From Huintestinicola sp050874005 (lineage in GTDB: Bacteria; Bacillota; Clostridia; Oscillospirales; Ruminococcaceae), in the NCBI RefSeq assembly GCF_050874005.1, contig NZ_JBNMJV010000049.1, forward strand, positions 1 through 16,327: a stretch of 16,327 nt of DNA. The letters run 5' to 3'. The position numbers were made by a program, and so were the translations under genes. Under the pieces are notes generated by a model, which was not told where the DNA came from, made no database searches, and was given only the letters and a program-made list of their open reading frames with translations. Each line of letters starts with the position of its first letter. The stretch's first letter is position 1. Positions 7,846 to 13,707 of the stretch are shown here, piece by piece.

Positions 7846-7888
7846 AAGTTGACGGAACCGTCCGAAAGGAAACGGTCCCGTCAAACTT
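7846..7888 (-). promoter_or_regulatory. Intercistronic hairpin between binding-protein and permease genes
   Basis: In the minus-strand RNA an 11-bp arm (GACGGGACCGT with ACGGTTCCGTC, one G-U pair) is extended at the base by AAGTT/AACTT with one bulged base and at the top by CC/GG with a four-base loop. It lies in the 84-base gap after the binding-protein stop. No T-run follows, so it is more likely an mRNA-stabilising or partial-termination element that raises binding-protein output over permease output. Confidence 0.7.
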
Positions 7889-7905
7889 ATACTGCCTTAT
7901 ACTTA

Positions 7906-9630
7906 TCAGCTGCCCTGTGCGACATCAATTCTTCTCTGTACCTCTTCGGTAAGAGCGTTCAGATAAGCCTCTGTATCGCATCTGTCATTGTAAACGGTAA
8001 GGTATTCATTCCAAGCGGACTCGAAATCGTCGGAAATAACTACCTTGGGAAGGTACTCGTGCTTTACCTCGTCCATATTTACCTTAGCAAGACCCCAAGG
8101 AGTTTCGGTAGTGAACGCATTGGAGTAAGACCACATAGGGAACCAGGGAGAATTTTCTCTGGAGGGATTGAGCATCTGAGTGTAAGTCTGAACGCCGTAT
8201 GCTTCAAAGCACTTCTTAACGGGTTCGGGGAGAGCCTCAAAGAACTCGGAGGGCTGGTTGTTAGCGTTGCAGGCATTGATGCCGTCGTGGTTCATACCCT
8301 CATAGTTGGGGAAGTAGGAGTAAGGACACATATTTGCATTGAGATAAGACTGGTCAACAGCATTCTGTCTCATTTCTTCATTTCTGTAGAAAAGGCCGTT
8401 CTCGTCAACCAGGTAATCAATACCTTCCTGACCCCAGTTACGGAGTGTGAGGATCTCAGGGTCAAGGAGATCGTTTAAGAACTTCATAGCGCCTTCAACA
8501 TCATCACAGCTTACTGTGATACCGATACCGCCTGTTGCGTCAAGAGCGGACTCGCTGTGGTAGCGCTCCTCAATGCCCTTGTCGATAACAACGCCAACGG
8601 GTACATAAGTGCAGTTGTCAAGACCCTGCTGCTTGATAGCGTTCTCAGCGTCCTGGAAGTTCCAGTGCTGGTCAACCATACCGCATACACGTCCGGAAGA
8701 AAGCTTTGCGATGTACTGGTCATAGTTGAGAGTAAATGTCTCGGGGTCGATAATGCCCTTCTTGTACTCCTCGTTAAGCTTCTGGAAATATCTCTTAGCG
8801 GTGGGAGTGGTGTTGTAGTCGATAGCCTGATGTGTAGTCTCATCAACTATGCAGCAGCCGTCGTTGGGATAACCGTCAAGGAAGAAGGGAGCGTTCTCAA
8901 GGCAGAAATATCTCCAGTCATCGGTGAGTATCTCGTAACCGATATTGGGAGTGCCGTCCTCCATTGTGGGATTTGCTTCAATGTATCTTTCGATAACGTC
9001 GAAGTATTCGTCAAGGGTCTCGATCTTGGGATACCCTGCCCACTCGAGAACTCTTGTCTGTATCCAGAATGCTTCATCGTTATGTATCGTACCTGTGTCA
9101 TACATATAAACGTTGCCGAACTGAGGGATAATGTAAACGTGACCGTCCTCGTTTCTGATCTGGTTCCACTCAGCGTCGGAATAGAAGTTCTTTACATTGG
9201 GGTAATTGTCCCAGTACTGGTCAATGGGGATAAGTGCGCCTGCATCAATAAGAGTGGTGCTTCCGCTGGAGCCTACGATAAAGTCGGTGTACTCACCGCC
9301 AGCGATCATTACGCCGATAGCCTCTTCTGCAGTCTGACCTGTGAGCCATGTTTCTTTACATTTTGCACCGATCTTCTCAGCGATTGCATTCTGAACTCTG
9401 TTGTCGGAGTTAAGCTCGTTTCCGGGAACTGCAAAGAATGCTGTAAATTCCTTGATCTCTCCGGAAGAAGCAGCTCCTGCGTCTCCGCCTGCAGCGGCTG
9501 TTCCTGCATCTCCGCCTGCTGCGGGAGTATCATTACCTCCGTTTCCTTCTGAGGTGTTTCCGCAGCCTGCCATTCCTACCATCATAAGGAAAGCAAGTGA
9601 TAAAGCTGCAATTGACTTGTTTTTTTTCAT
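7906..9630 (-). CDS. Extracellular sugar-binding lipoprotein of an ABC importer (LplA type)
   Basis: A 574-residue solute-binding protein, first gene of the importer operon. The N-terminus has a KKNK charged region, a hydrophobic core and a lipobox MAGC with Cys23 as the lipidation site, so it should be anchored to the outer face of the membrane. Residues ~24-55 form a Gly/Ala/Asp linker with a repeated AAGGDAG unit. The remainder is the type 2 periplasmic-binding fold, at a length usual for LplA-type proteins (about 500-580). The ATG at 9630 has GGAGG eight bases upstream; an in-frame ATG at 9645 overlaps that ribosome site and is rejected. With the two permeases it forms an oligosaccharide importer. 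The ligand cannot be read from sequence; the GH3 enzyme nearby suggests a plant-cell-wall oligosaccharide. Confidence 0.95.
   Translation of the reverse strand: MKKNKSIAALSLAFLMMVGMAGCGNTSEGNGGNDTPAAGGDAGTAAAGGDAGAASSGEIKEFTAFFAVPGNELNSDNRVQNAIAEKIGAKCKETWLTGQTAEEAIGVMIAGGEYTDFIVGSSGSTTLIDAGALIPIDQYWDNYPNVKNFYSDAEWNQIRNEDGHVYIIPQFGNVYMYDTGTIHNDEAFWIQTRVLEWAGYPKIETLDEYFDVIERYIEANPTMEDGTPNIGYEILTDDWRYFCLENAPFFLDGYPNDGCCIVDETTHQAIDYNTTPTAKRYFQKLNEEYKKGIIDPETFTLNYDQYIAKLSSGRVCGMVDQHWNFQDAENAIKQQGLDNCTYVPVGVVIDKGIEERYHSESALDATGGIGITVSCDDVEGAMKFLNDLLDPEILTLRNWGQEGIDYLVDENGLFYRNEEMRQNAVDQSYLNANMCPYSYFPNYEGMNHDGINACNANNQPSEFFEALPEPVKKCFEAYGVQTYTQMLNPSRENSPWFPMWSYSNAFTTETPWGLAKVNMDEVKHEYLPKVVISDDFESAWNEYLTVYNDRCDTEAYLNALTEEVQRRIDVAQGS
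9476..9524. repeat. Tandem 27-bp repeat in the lipoprotein linker
   Basis: Two imperfect 22-base copies with a 27-base period (9476-9497 and 9503-9524) encode the repeated AAGGDAG linker unit after the lipidated cysteine. Such linker repeats may vary in copy number between strains. Confidence 0.6.
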
Positions 9631-9711
9631 TATTCCAACCTCCATACAAAATAAATTGGTTTTTTAGTTTTTGGATATCCTAGCCAATTTTTTCTGTTAC
9701 TTGACGAATAA

Positions 9712-9740
9712 ATTATAACATCTTTTTTTTTGTTTGTAAA
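9712..9740 (-). promoter_or_regulatory. Promoter of the sugar ABC importer operon
   Basis: On the minus strand: TTTACA (9740-9735), 17-base spacer, TATAAT (9717-9712) preceded by TGT, an extended -10. The predicted start near 9705 gives a ~75-nt leader before the ATG at 9630. Confidence 0.75.
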
Positions 9741-9755
9741 TATCAAATGGAAAAC

Positions 9756-9783
9756 TAAGCAAAAAATGATTATTATTTGCTTA
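9756..9783. promoter_or_regulatory. Inverted repeat upstream of the importer promoter (candidate regulator site)
   Basis: TAAGCAAA (9756-9763) and TTTGCTTA (9776-9783) are perfect 8-bp arms separated by 12 bases. The centre lies about 64 bases upstream of the predicted transcription start, a typical activator position. AT-rich surroundings make chance occurrence possible. Confidence 0.4.
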
Positions 9784-9784
9784 A

Positions 9785-9960
9785 TTGAACAATAAATGAT
9801 AAATTTATTTCGTTTTGCTCTAGAAAAACGCAATAAATAGTGAGTCTTTCGCAATATCTGAATAGATTTTATGACATTATTATAATACAATAAATACAGA
9901 GATTTTTCTAATTATCTTTTTAATCTTCTACATTCTCCAATTTCTTAATCTTTCTCCAAA
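9785..9960. other. AT-rich intergenic DNA without a recognisable gene
   Basis: This stretch between the importer promoter region and the terminator at 9961 carries no supported coding frame on either strand. It holds a 20-bp inverted repeat, CGTTTT (9811-9816) with AAAACG (9825-9830), and several TATAAT-like hexamers without good -35 partners (for example 9881-9886). Confidence 0.6.
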
Positions 9961-10004
9961 AAAATATCCTCCGAAAGCAATCGCTCAAGGAGGATATTTT
10001 TTTT
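9961..10004. terminator. Strong bidirectional terminator-like hairpin
   Basis: AAAATATCCTCC (9961-9972) and GGAGGATATTTT (9989-10000) form a perfect 12-bp stem with a 16-base loop containing a small AGC/GCT helix; T-runs follow on both strands (8 T at 9997-10004). It would block minus-strand readthrough from the receiver fragment into the importer promoter region. No plus-strand gene ends here, so a plus-strand role is unclear. Confidence 0.7.
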
Positions 10005-10062
10005 GCCCATGAGCCTTTTCATAACGGGGAATAAGCTCGGTATCAGGACATACAGGGTCTAT

Positions 10063-10091
10063 AAAAGCACCGCACAGAGCTTGTGCGGTGC
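10063..10091 (-). terminator. Intrinsic terminator of the receiver-domain gene fragment
   Basis: GCACCGCACA (10067-10076) and TGTGCGGTGC (10082-10091) form a perfect 10-bp stem with a 5-base loop. In the minus-strand RNA it is followed by four T residues and begins 11 bases after the TGA at 10103. It shows the receiver fragment kept its native 3' end. Confidence 0.8.
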
Positions 10092-10102
10092 AAATTTTCC
10101 GA

Positions 10103-10200
10103 TCAATTGAGATTATCGGAAATAACCTTGATGACCTCCTCCATAACAAGAGGCTTTGCAATATGAGCATTCATTCCCGCATCAAGAGAAGCCTGAATAG
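10103..10200 (-). pseudogene. C-terminal remnant of a response-regulator receiver domain (hybrid kinase-type)
   Basis: The last ~32 codons before the TGA at 10103 read IQASLDAGMNAHIAKPL followed by MEEVIKVISDNLN. DAGMNAHIAKP is the signature of the final beta5-alpha5 part of REC domains, with the conserved Lys of the KP motif. Upstream, expected REC sequence (the phosphoacceptor Asp and the Thr/Ser switch region) is missing: resemblance ends near 10200 and the frame then runs into unrelated sequence. In Clostridia this signature is most common at the C-terminus of hybrid histidine kinases or GGDEF/REC proteins, so the parent was probably a large signalling protein read from the right. The break is one of four junctions in this window. 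Confidence 0.75.
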
Positions 10201-10249
10201 CTATTGCGATCATTGTCCTTGTACCGTAGCTTTTTATGGAATAGACCGT

Positions 10250-11647
10250 TGTATCCTTATATCAGCTGATGAAATGCGGTATTCTATGGTTGTTGATCTC
10301 CTGCTCAAAGGTTCTGCATTTGCTTATATCGGCAGAGATTCCAGAAGTGTTCCCGCAGAGCTGAGATATGTTCCCGAAAAGTATGTTGAGGTGCGGAAAA
10401 ATATCAATGATGTTATTTTTAAGCAGTACACATACTCTGTGCAGGGGAAGACGATATATCCTTACAAGCTTCTTAAGGTGCTGAAAAACACTGACGGCTT
10501 CGGAAAAGGCAAGGGCATTGTCCAGACGAATCCTCTTATTCTTGACACCGCTTATCAGATGCTGAGATTTCAGAAGAATCAGCTTCTGAAGGACTGCAAC
10601 AAAAAGGGTTTTCTTAAAGCCGAAAAAACGCTTGCTCAGCCGGCTATGGACAGCATCAAAAAGGCATGGAACAAGCTTTATTCAAACGAAAACAGCGAGA
10701 GCATGGTATTCCTCAACAGCGGTATTGACTTCAAGGAAATTTCAAGCACTGCCGTTGAAATGCAGATCAATCAGAACATGATGACAGCTAATGCCGAGAT
10801 CATGAAGCTGTTCGGTACTGTGGATGGCATACTTTCAGATGCAACGGTGAAGAACGCTGTAATGCCTGTTATTGATTTATTTGAGGCGGCTTATGACAAT
10901 GATCTTCTGCTTGAAAGTGAAAAGGAAAACACATATTTTGCCTTTGACACAAGAGAACTGACAAGAGGTGATATTCAGCAGAGATACAACGCTTATGCTG
11001 TTGCCTTGCAGCAGAATTTCATGCAGCTTGACGAGGTAAGAAAGCTTGAAGATCTCCCGCCTCTCGGTGTGAATTACATCAAGCTCGGTCTTAACGATGT
11101 TCTCCTTGACCCGAAAACAGACAAGATATACACTCCTAACACCAATGCTATGGTGGATATGGGAACGGGAGAGGGAGCGAATTCCGAAAAAACTGTTGAC
11201 ATATCGGAAAATGATGATATAATAGAAAACAGAGGAAGATTCATTCAGCAGGACGATGGAAAATTGAATGGAAGTCTGCCGAGCGCAAAAGCTGAAATAC
11301 GTGATAAAATAATTGAAGAATTCAATAGCACAAACTTTCAAGGCACAATAAATTATCCTCCAAAAAAAATTGATATTGACAGTTTGACTTTTGATGATGA
11401 TCATATCAATGTTAAACGCCAGCACAATGTTACTCTTGATAAAGCTAAGGAATACATAAAAGAATCCCGTATTTCTGTAACTCGAAAAAAACCTGACGGC
11501 GAATTTGAAAATTATTATGGAAATAACGGTGCTGTTTATGTAGATGTAAAAGCTAATAAAATTCGTACCGCTTTTCATAGTTCAGAATTTAATAATGGTA
11601 CAATAAGAATATTAGATACTGTTAACAAATGCGAAGGGAGAAAATAA
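10250..11647 (+). pseudogene. Phage portal protein (HK97 type), N-terminally truncated, with C-terminal nuclease-like extension
   Basis: From about 10253 the plus frame reads ISADEMRYSMVVDLLLKGSAF and continues as a HK97-family portal protein, with FGKGKGIVQTNPLILDTAY and a NYIKLGLNDVLLDPKTDKIY segment near the usual portal C-terminus (about 11070-11130). The first ~100 or more residues of a normal portal are absent and no ribosome site precedes the frame; upstream it runs antisense into the receiver remnant. After about 11190 the sequence becomes AT-rich and reads an extra ~150-residue domain (core about 11365-11640) with HINVKRQHNVTLDKAKEYI, YYGNNGAVYVD and IRTAF motifs. This resembles the BECR-type nuclease modules found at the C-termini of phage portal and head proteins; that assignment is tentative. 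Portal identity is confident, functionality unlikely. Confidence 0.8.
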
Positions 11648-11650
11648 ATT

Positions 11651-11824
11651 ATGTTTCATTGTGAATTAATCAACAGCGACATAAGCGGAAGTGACTGCAT
11701 AATTGTTTGCGATGTTGCAGATGATATGCTTAAAGAAACTGCAATTGACAGTAAATTTAAAGTTAAAGAAGATTTTAAGGAGATTTGCAAAAATTGTAAG
11801 TTTCATAATTACGAGGAAGAATAA
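11651..11824 (+). CDS. Small cysteine-rich phage protein (57 residues), coupled to the portal-nuclease gene
   Basis: ATG at 11651, TAA at 11822-11824. It starts three bases after the upstream stop and its ribosome site GGGAGA lies inside the end of that gene, so translation is probably coupled. The protein is acidic (ends HNYEEE), with Cys at residues 4, 16, 20, 46 and 49; the ICKNCKFH segment is a CxxC pair that may bind zinc. Similar small CxxC proteins occur in head-gene clusters of Clostridia phages, from memory. Base composition is AT-rich like the preceding nuclease-like domain. If that domain is a toxin, this could be its immunity partner; this is speculation. Two terminators follow. 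Confidence 0.65.
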   Translation: MFHCELINSDISGSDCIIVCDVADDMLKETAIDSKFKVKEDFKEICKNCKFHNYEEE

Positions 11825-11845
11825 TTCTCGAAAATTATATTTACT

Positions 11846-11870
11846 AACCGCCTATAAATACAGCGGTTTT
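11846..11870 (+). terminator. Terminator-like hairpin after the small phage gene
   Basis: AACCGC (11846-11851) and GCGGTT (11863-11868) with an 11-base loop and a short T-run (TTTT, then CTT). It lies 21 bases past the stop at 11824. It is weaker than the hairpin that follows. Confidence 0.55.
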
Positions 11871-11883
11871 CTTATATATTTCA

Positions 11884-11917
11884 AGCGTTTATGCCTTCGG
11901 GCATAGGCGCTTTTTTT
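11884..11917 (+). terminator. Strong UUCG-loop intrinsic terminator
   Basis: A 12-bp stem with two G-U pairs (11884-11895 with 11900-11911), capped by a TTCG tetraloop and followed by a run of T (11911-11917). Unusually it lies only 24 bases before the next gene start at 11942, so the gp10-like gene must be expressed by readthrough or from an unseen promoter. Confidence 0.85.
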
Positions 11918-11941
11918 GTTGCACACCGAGGAGGTGAGGGT

Positions 11942-12412
11942 ATGGCAAAGCCTTTGAGTGAACAGATATTTAATGATATTCTGAAATACACAAATGATGT
12001 AAAGAAAAAGGCTCATTCTGCGGCTCTTGACATAGAAAAACAGATGGTAAAAATGGCAGAGAACGCTTCACCTGTGAGAGAATATCCGAAGGTGGTCAAG
12101 AGGATAACTGTAAGAAGAAGCCCGGGGTCTCCGAAGGCTGTCAAGGTTATACAGCCGGAACGATATCAGCCCGGATATTTTAAAAAAGGATGGGTTACAG
12201 GCACTATCAAGACCAAAAGCGGCAGACTTTATGCTGCAAGAAACAAAAATATGCCTACTGTGACACATTTACTGAATTTTGACCATAAATTAATTACCCA
12301 CAGGGTATGCCGAGGTGTTGTTTATGGAACACATTTTGTAGAAAAAATTCAGGACTGGGGAGAGCGTGAGCTTGACAGGCGGTTATCGGAATTTCTTGAA
12401 AATGATGATTGA
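11942..12412 (+). CDS. Phage HK97 gp10-like head-tail/tail-component protein
   Basis: A 156-residue, basic protein of the HK97 gp10 family (virion assembly at the head-tail interface). The typical C-terminal pattern is present: PGYFKKGW, a Tyr-Ala-Ala-Arg-Asn-Lys segment, THLLNFDHK around residues 110-118 (the family's HLLEfGH motif) and YGTHFVEKIQDW near 133-144, followed by a charged helix. N-terminal helix residues 1-45 are also usual. The ATG at 11942 has GGAGGTG six to eight bases upstream; an earlier in-frame ATG lies inside the terminator and is rejected. The stop lies two bases before the tape-measure start, an arrangement missing the tail-tube genes that normally lie between. The gene itself appears intact. 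Confidence 0.85.
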   Translation: MAKPLSEQIFNDILKYTNDVKKKAHSAALDIEKQMVKMAENASPVREYPKVVKRITVRRSPGSPKAVKVIQPERYQPGYFKKGWVTGTIKTKSGRLYAARNKNMPTVTHLLNFDHKLITHRVCRGVVYGTHFVEKIQDWGERELDRRLSEFLENDD

Positions 12413-12414
12413 TT

Positions 12415-12648
12415 GTGGCTAACAATTACGGCTATATGGCTAAGATCGGGCTGAAGGATGACGGTCTGGAGAAAAGTCTTGCAGAAATAAATTTAGCTTT
12501 AAAGGATGTGGAGCGATCTATCTCGGCAACCGATAAAGCTATTACAAATGCAGGAAAAGCAGGGCTTGATACAACACAGCTCTGGGAACAGCAGTATGAC
12601 CTTTTAAGAACACAGATCGAGACAACAACAGAGAAGCTTAAACAGAAA
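12415..12648 (+). pseudogene. N-terminal fragment of a phage tail tape-measure protein
   Basis: Starting at GTG 12415 (or ATG 12436), the frame gives ~78 residues with the start typical of Clostridia tape-measure proteins: YMAKIGLKDDGLEKSLAEIN followed by amphipathic helices (LKDVERSISATDKAI, QQYDLLRTQIETTTEKLKQK). Intact proteins run to several hundred or more than a thousand residues. Similarity ends at about 12648; the next 14 codons to the stop at 12690 are the antisense of the ParM-like fragment. No clear ribosome site precedes the start, which overlaps the gp10 stop region. Confidence 0.75.
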
Positions 12649-13054
12649 CACCCTCGATATGAACGCCGTACCTCTTGTTGTTGTAGATAAACTCCACATT
12701 CTCATTCTGCAATAGATATTCGGAAAAGCCGTCACGCTGCTCCGAATACCACATAAGCGGAAGTCCGACAGCAAGATGAACATTCGCTTCCGTAATTCCC
12801 GCAAGCGACAACTCCTTTGCGATTCCGTAAAGAGTGAGGTAGTAGTTATCCATATCTGTGGTCTTGTCCGCTGTGAAGGACTTGTGGTTCTCTCCGATGC
12901 AAATGAACTTTCCGTCGTATTCAAGAAGCTCCTTCTTGAACGGCGGCTCAATGTCATGCACCTTTACTCCCGATGCCGTAACCGTATTGGCGGTTTTAAG
13001 ATTTCCATAGCCGTGGTCTATGCCGATTATGTATGTGTCGTTATACTTTATCAT
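12638..13054 (-). pseudogene. ParM/actin-like (ALP2-N) segregation protein, C-terminally truncated
   Basis: 138 codons remain of a normally ~300-350-residue plasmid/phage actin-like ATPase. The N-terminal phosphate-loop segment IIGIDHGYGNLKT (residues 9-21) and VHLAVGLPLMWYSEQRD (about 92-108) identify the ParM/ALP2-N group. The frame ends in GVHIEGVSV plus a TAA provided by the joined tape-measure sequence, where relatives continue with a PQG-type segment. The second half of the ATP site is therefore gone. The start ATG at 13054 has AGGAGG nine bases upstream; ATG 13060 is closer than usual. It overlaps the end of the excisionase-like gene by 14 bases, consistent with one operon on a plasmid or integrative element. 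Confidence 0.8.
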
Positions 13055-13175
13055 TTTCATCGTCCTCCTTACTGTCAAGCCAGTCGAAAAACTTATCCCT
13101 CTGAATAAACTTTCGACTGCCGATTTTTACAACAGGCACGTCCTCACGATTAAGGATATTGTACGCCATAGTATA
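13041..13175 (-). pseudogene. Excisionase/HTH_17-type DNA-binding protein, N-terminally truncated
   Basis: The remaining ~44 codons read AYNILNREDVPVVKIGSRKF then IQRDKFFDWLDSKEDD and an acidic tail, ending at TAA 13041. This is the second half of the winged-helix excisionase fold (recognition helix, then the P-V-V-K-I-G-R-K wing and the FxxWL end). The first helix (normally MTVxEAAxxL...) is missing because the sequence changes to galactokinase at about 13175. There is no ribosome site before the in-frame ATG at 13169, so it is not likely expressed as a gene. It overlaps the ParM-like start. Such pairs occur on plasmids and integrative elements. Confidence 0.7.
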
Positions 13176-13693
13176 ATTGTACCAATCAATACTTCAAATG
13201 CAGCAGAAGAAGACAAACCACTTCCGCTTAAAACATTGGAAATAGTGTATGCGTCAAATCCCGAGACTTCAACTCCCATATCATGAAATTTTGATACAAT
13301 TCCACGAATAAGTGCTGCCGATTTTCCCTTTTCATTCTCCTGCATGGAAATGTCACTTAGTTCCACATAATCCTGTGGATATCCCTCAGACTGCAAACGG
13401 ATAACGCCTTCATTATGAAATGATACTACTGCAATTATATCAAGATCTACAGCCGCAGCAAGGACACAGCCGTGCTGGTGATCTGTATGATTACCGCCTA
13501 TTTCTGTTCGTCCGGGTGCGGAAAATACACTGATTTCTTCACGATTCGGAAAATATTCGTGAAATCTTTCCAACGCATAAGCATAACGCTTTTTCTGACG
13601 TGAGGTTGTCTCTGCGGAACTGCCGTAAAGTGCTTTCATAACTTTGTCAAAACAGCCCTCATTCAGCAATCCAAGAAATTTATGATATATCAT
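13172..13693 (-). pseudogene. galK: Galactokinase, C-terminally truncated
   Basis: Galactokinase makes galactose-1-phosphate from galactose and ATP (Leloir pathway). The galactokinase signature APGRTEIGGNHTDHQHG is at residues 59-75 and the ATP-binding GHMP motif SNVLSGSGLSSSAA at 152-165. Similarity stops after FEVLIGT (residue 172); the following 16 codons to the stop at 13127 are out-of-frame excisionase-fragment sequence. Normal clostridial proteins have about 390-430 residues, so more than half is missing and activity is not expected. The ATG at 13693 has AGGAGG seven bases upstream. It starts 14 bases after the alpha-galactosidase stop, as the distal gene of the same operon. Confidence 0.9.
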
Positions 13694-13707
13694 AAGGTAT
13701 CCTCCTG

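Noticed and set aside
8557..9552. 331-codon open frame on the plus strand
   Set aside because: It is antisense to the well-supported lipoprotein gene; its sequence is low-complexity Val/Leu/Cys and has no family resemblance or ribosome site.
9673..9680. GGATATCC palindrome in the importer leader
   Set aside because: Perfect but only 8 bp in an AT-rich leader, with no second copy; too short to call an operator.
9646..9960. Riboswitch or small RNA in the importer leader region
   Set aside because: No conserved aptamer motif that I recognise; only promoter elements and simple AT-rich repeats are seen.
9985..10170. Minus-strand 61-codon frame ending PDTELIPRYEKAHGQKKYPP
   Set aside because: The end looks protein-like, but the frame passes through the terminator hairpin at 10067-10091 and the receiver remnant in another frame, and has no start signal. 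It could be another gene remnant but cannot be supported.
10877..11578. 233-codon minus-strand frame opposite the portal gene
   Set aside because: Antisense shadow with Phe/Ile/Ser-rich composition produced by AT-rich codons on the other strand.
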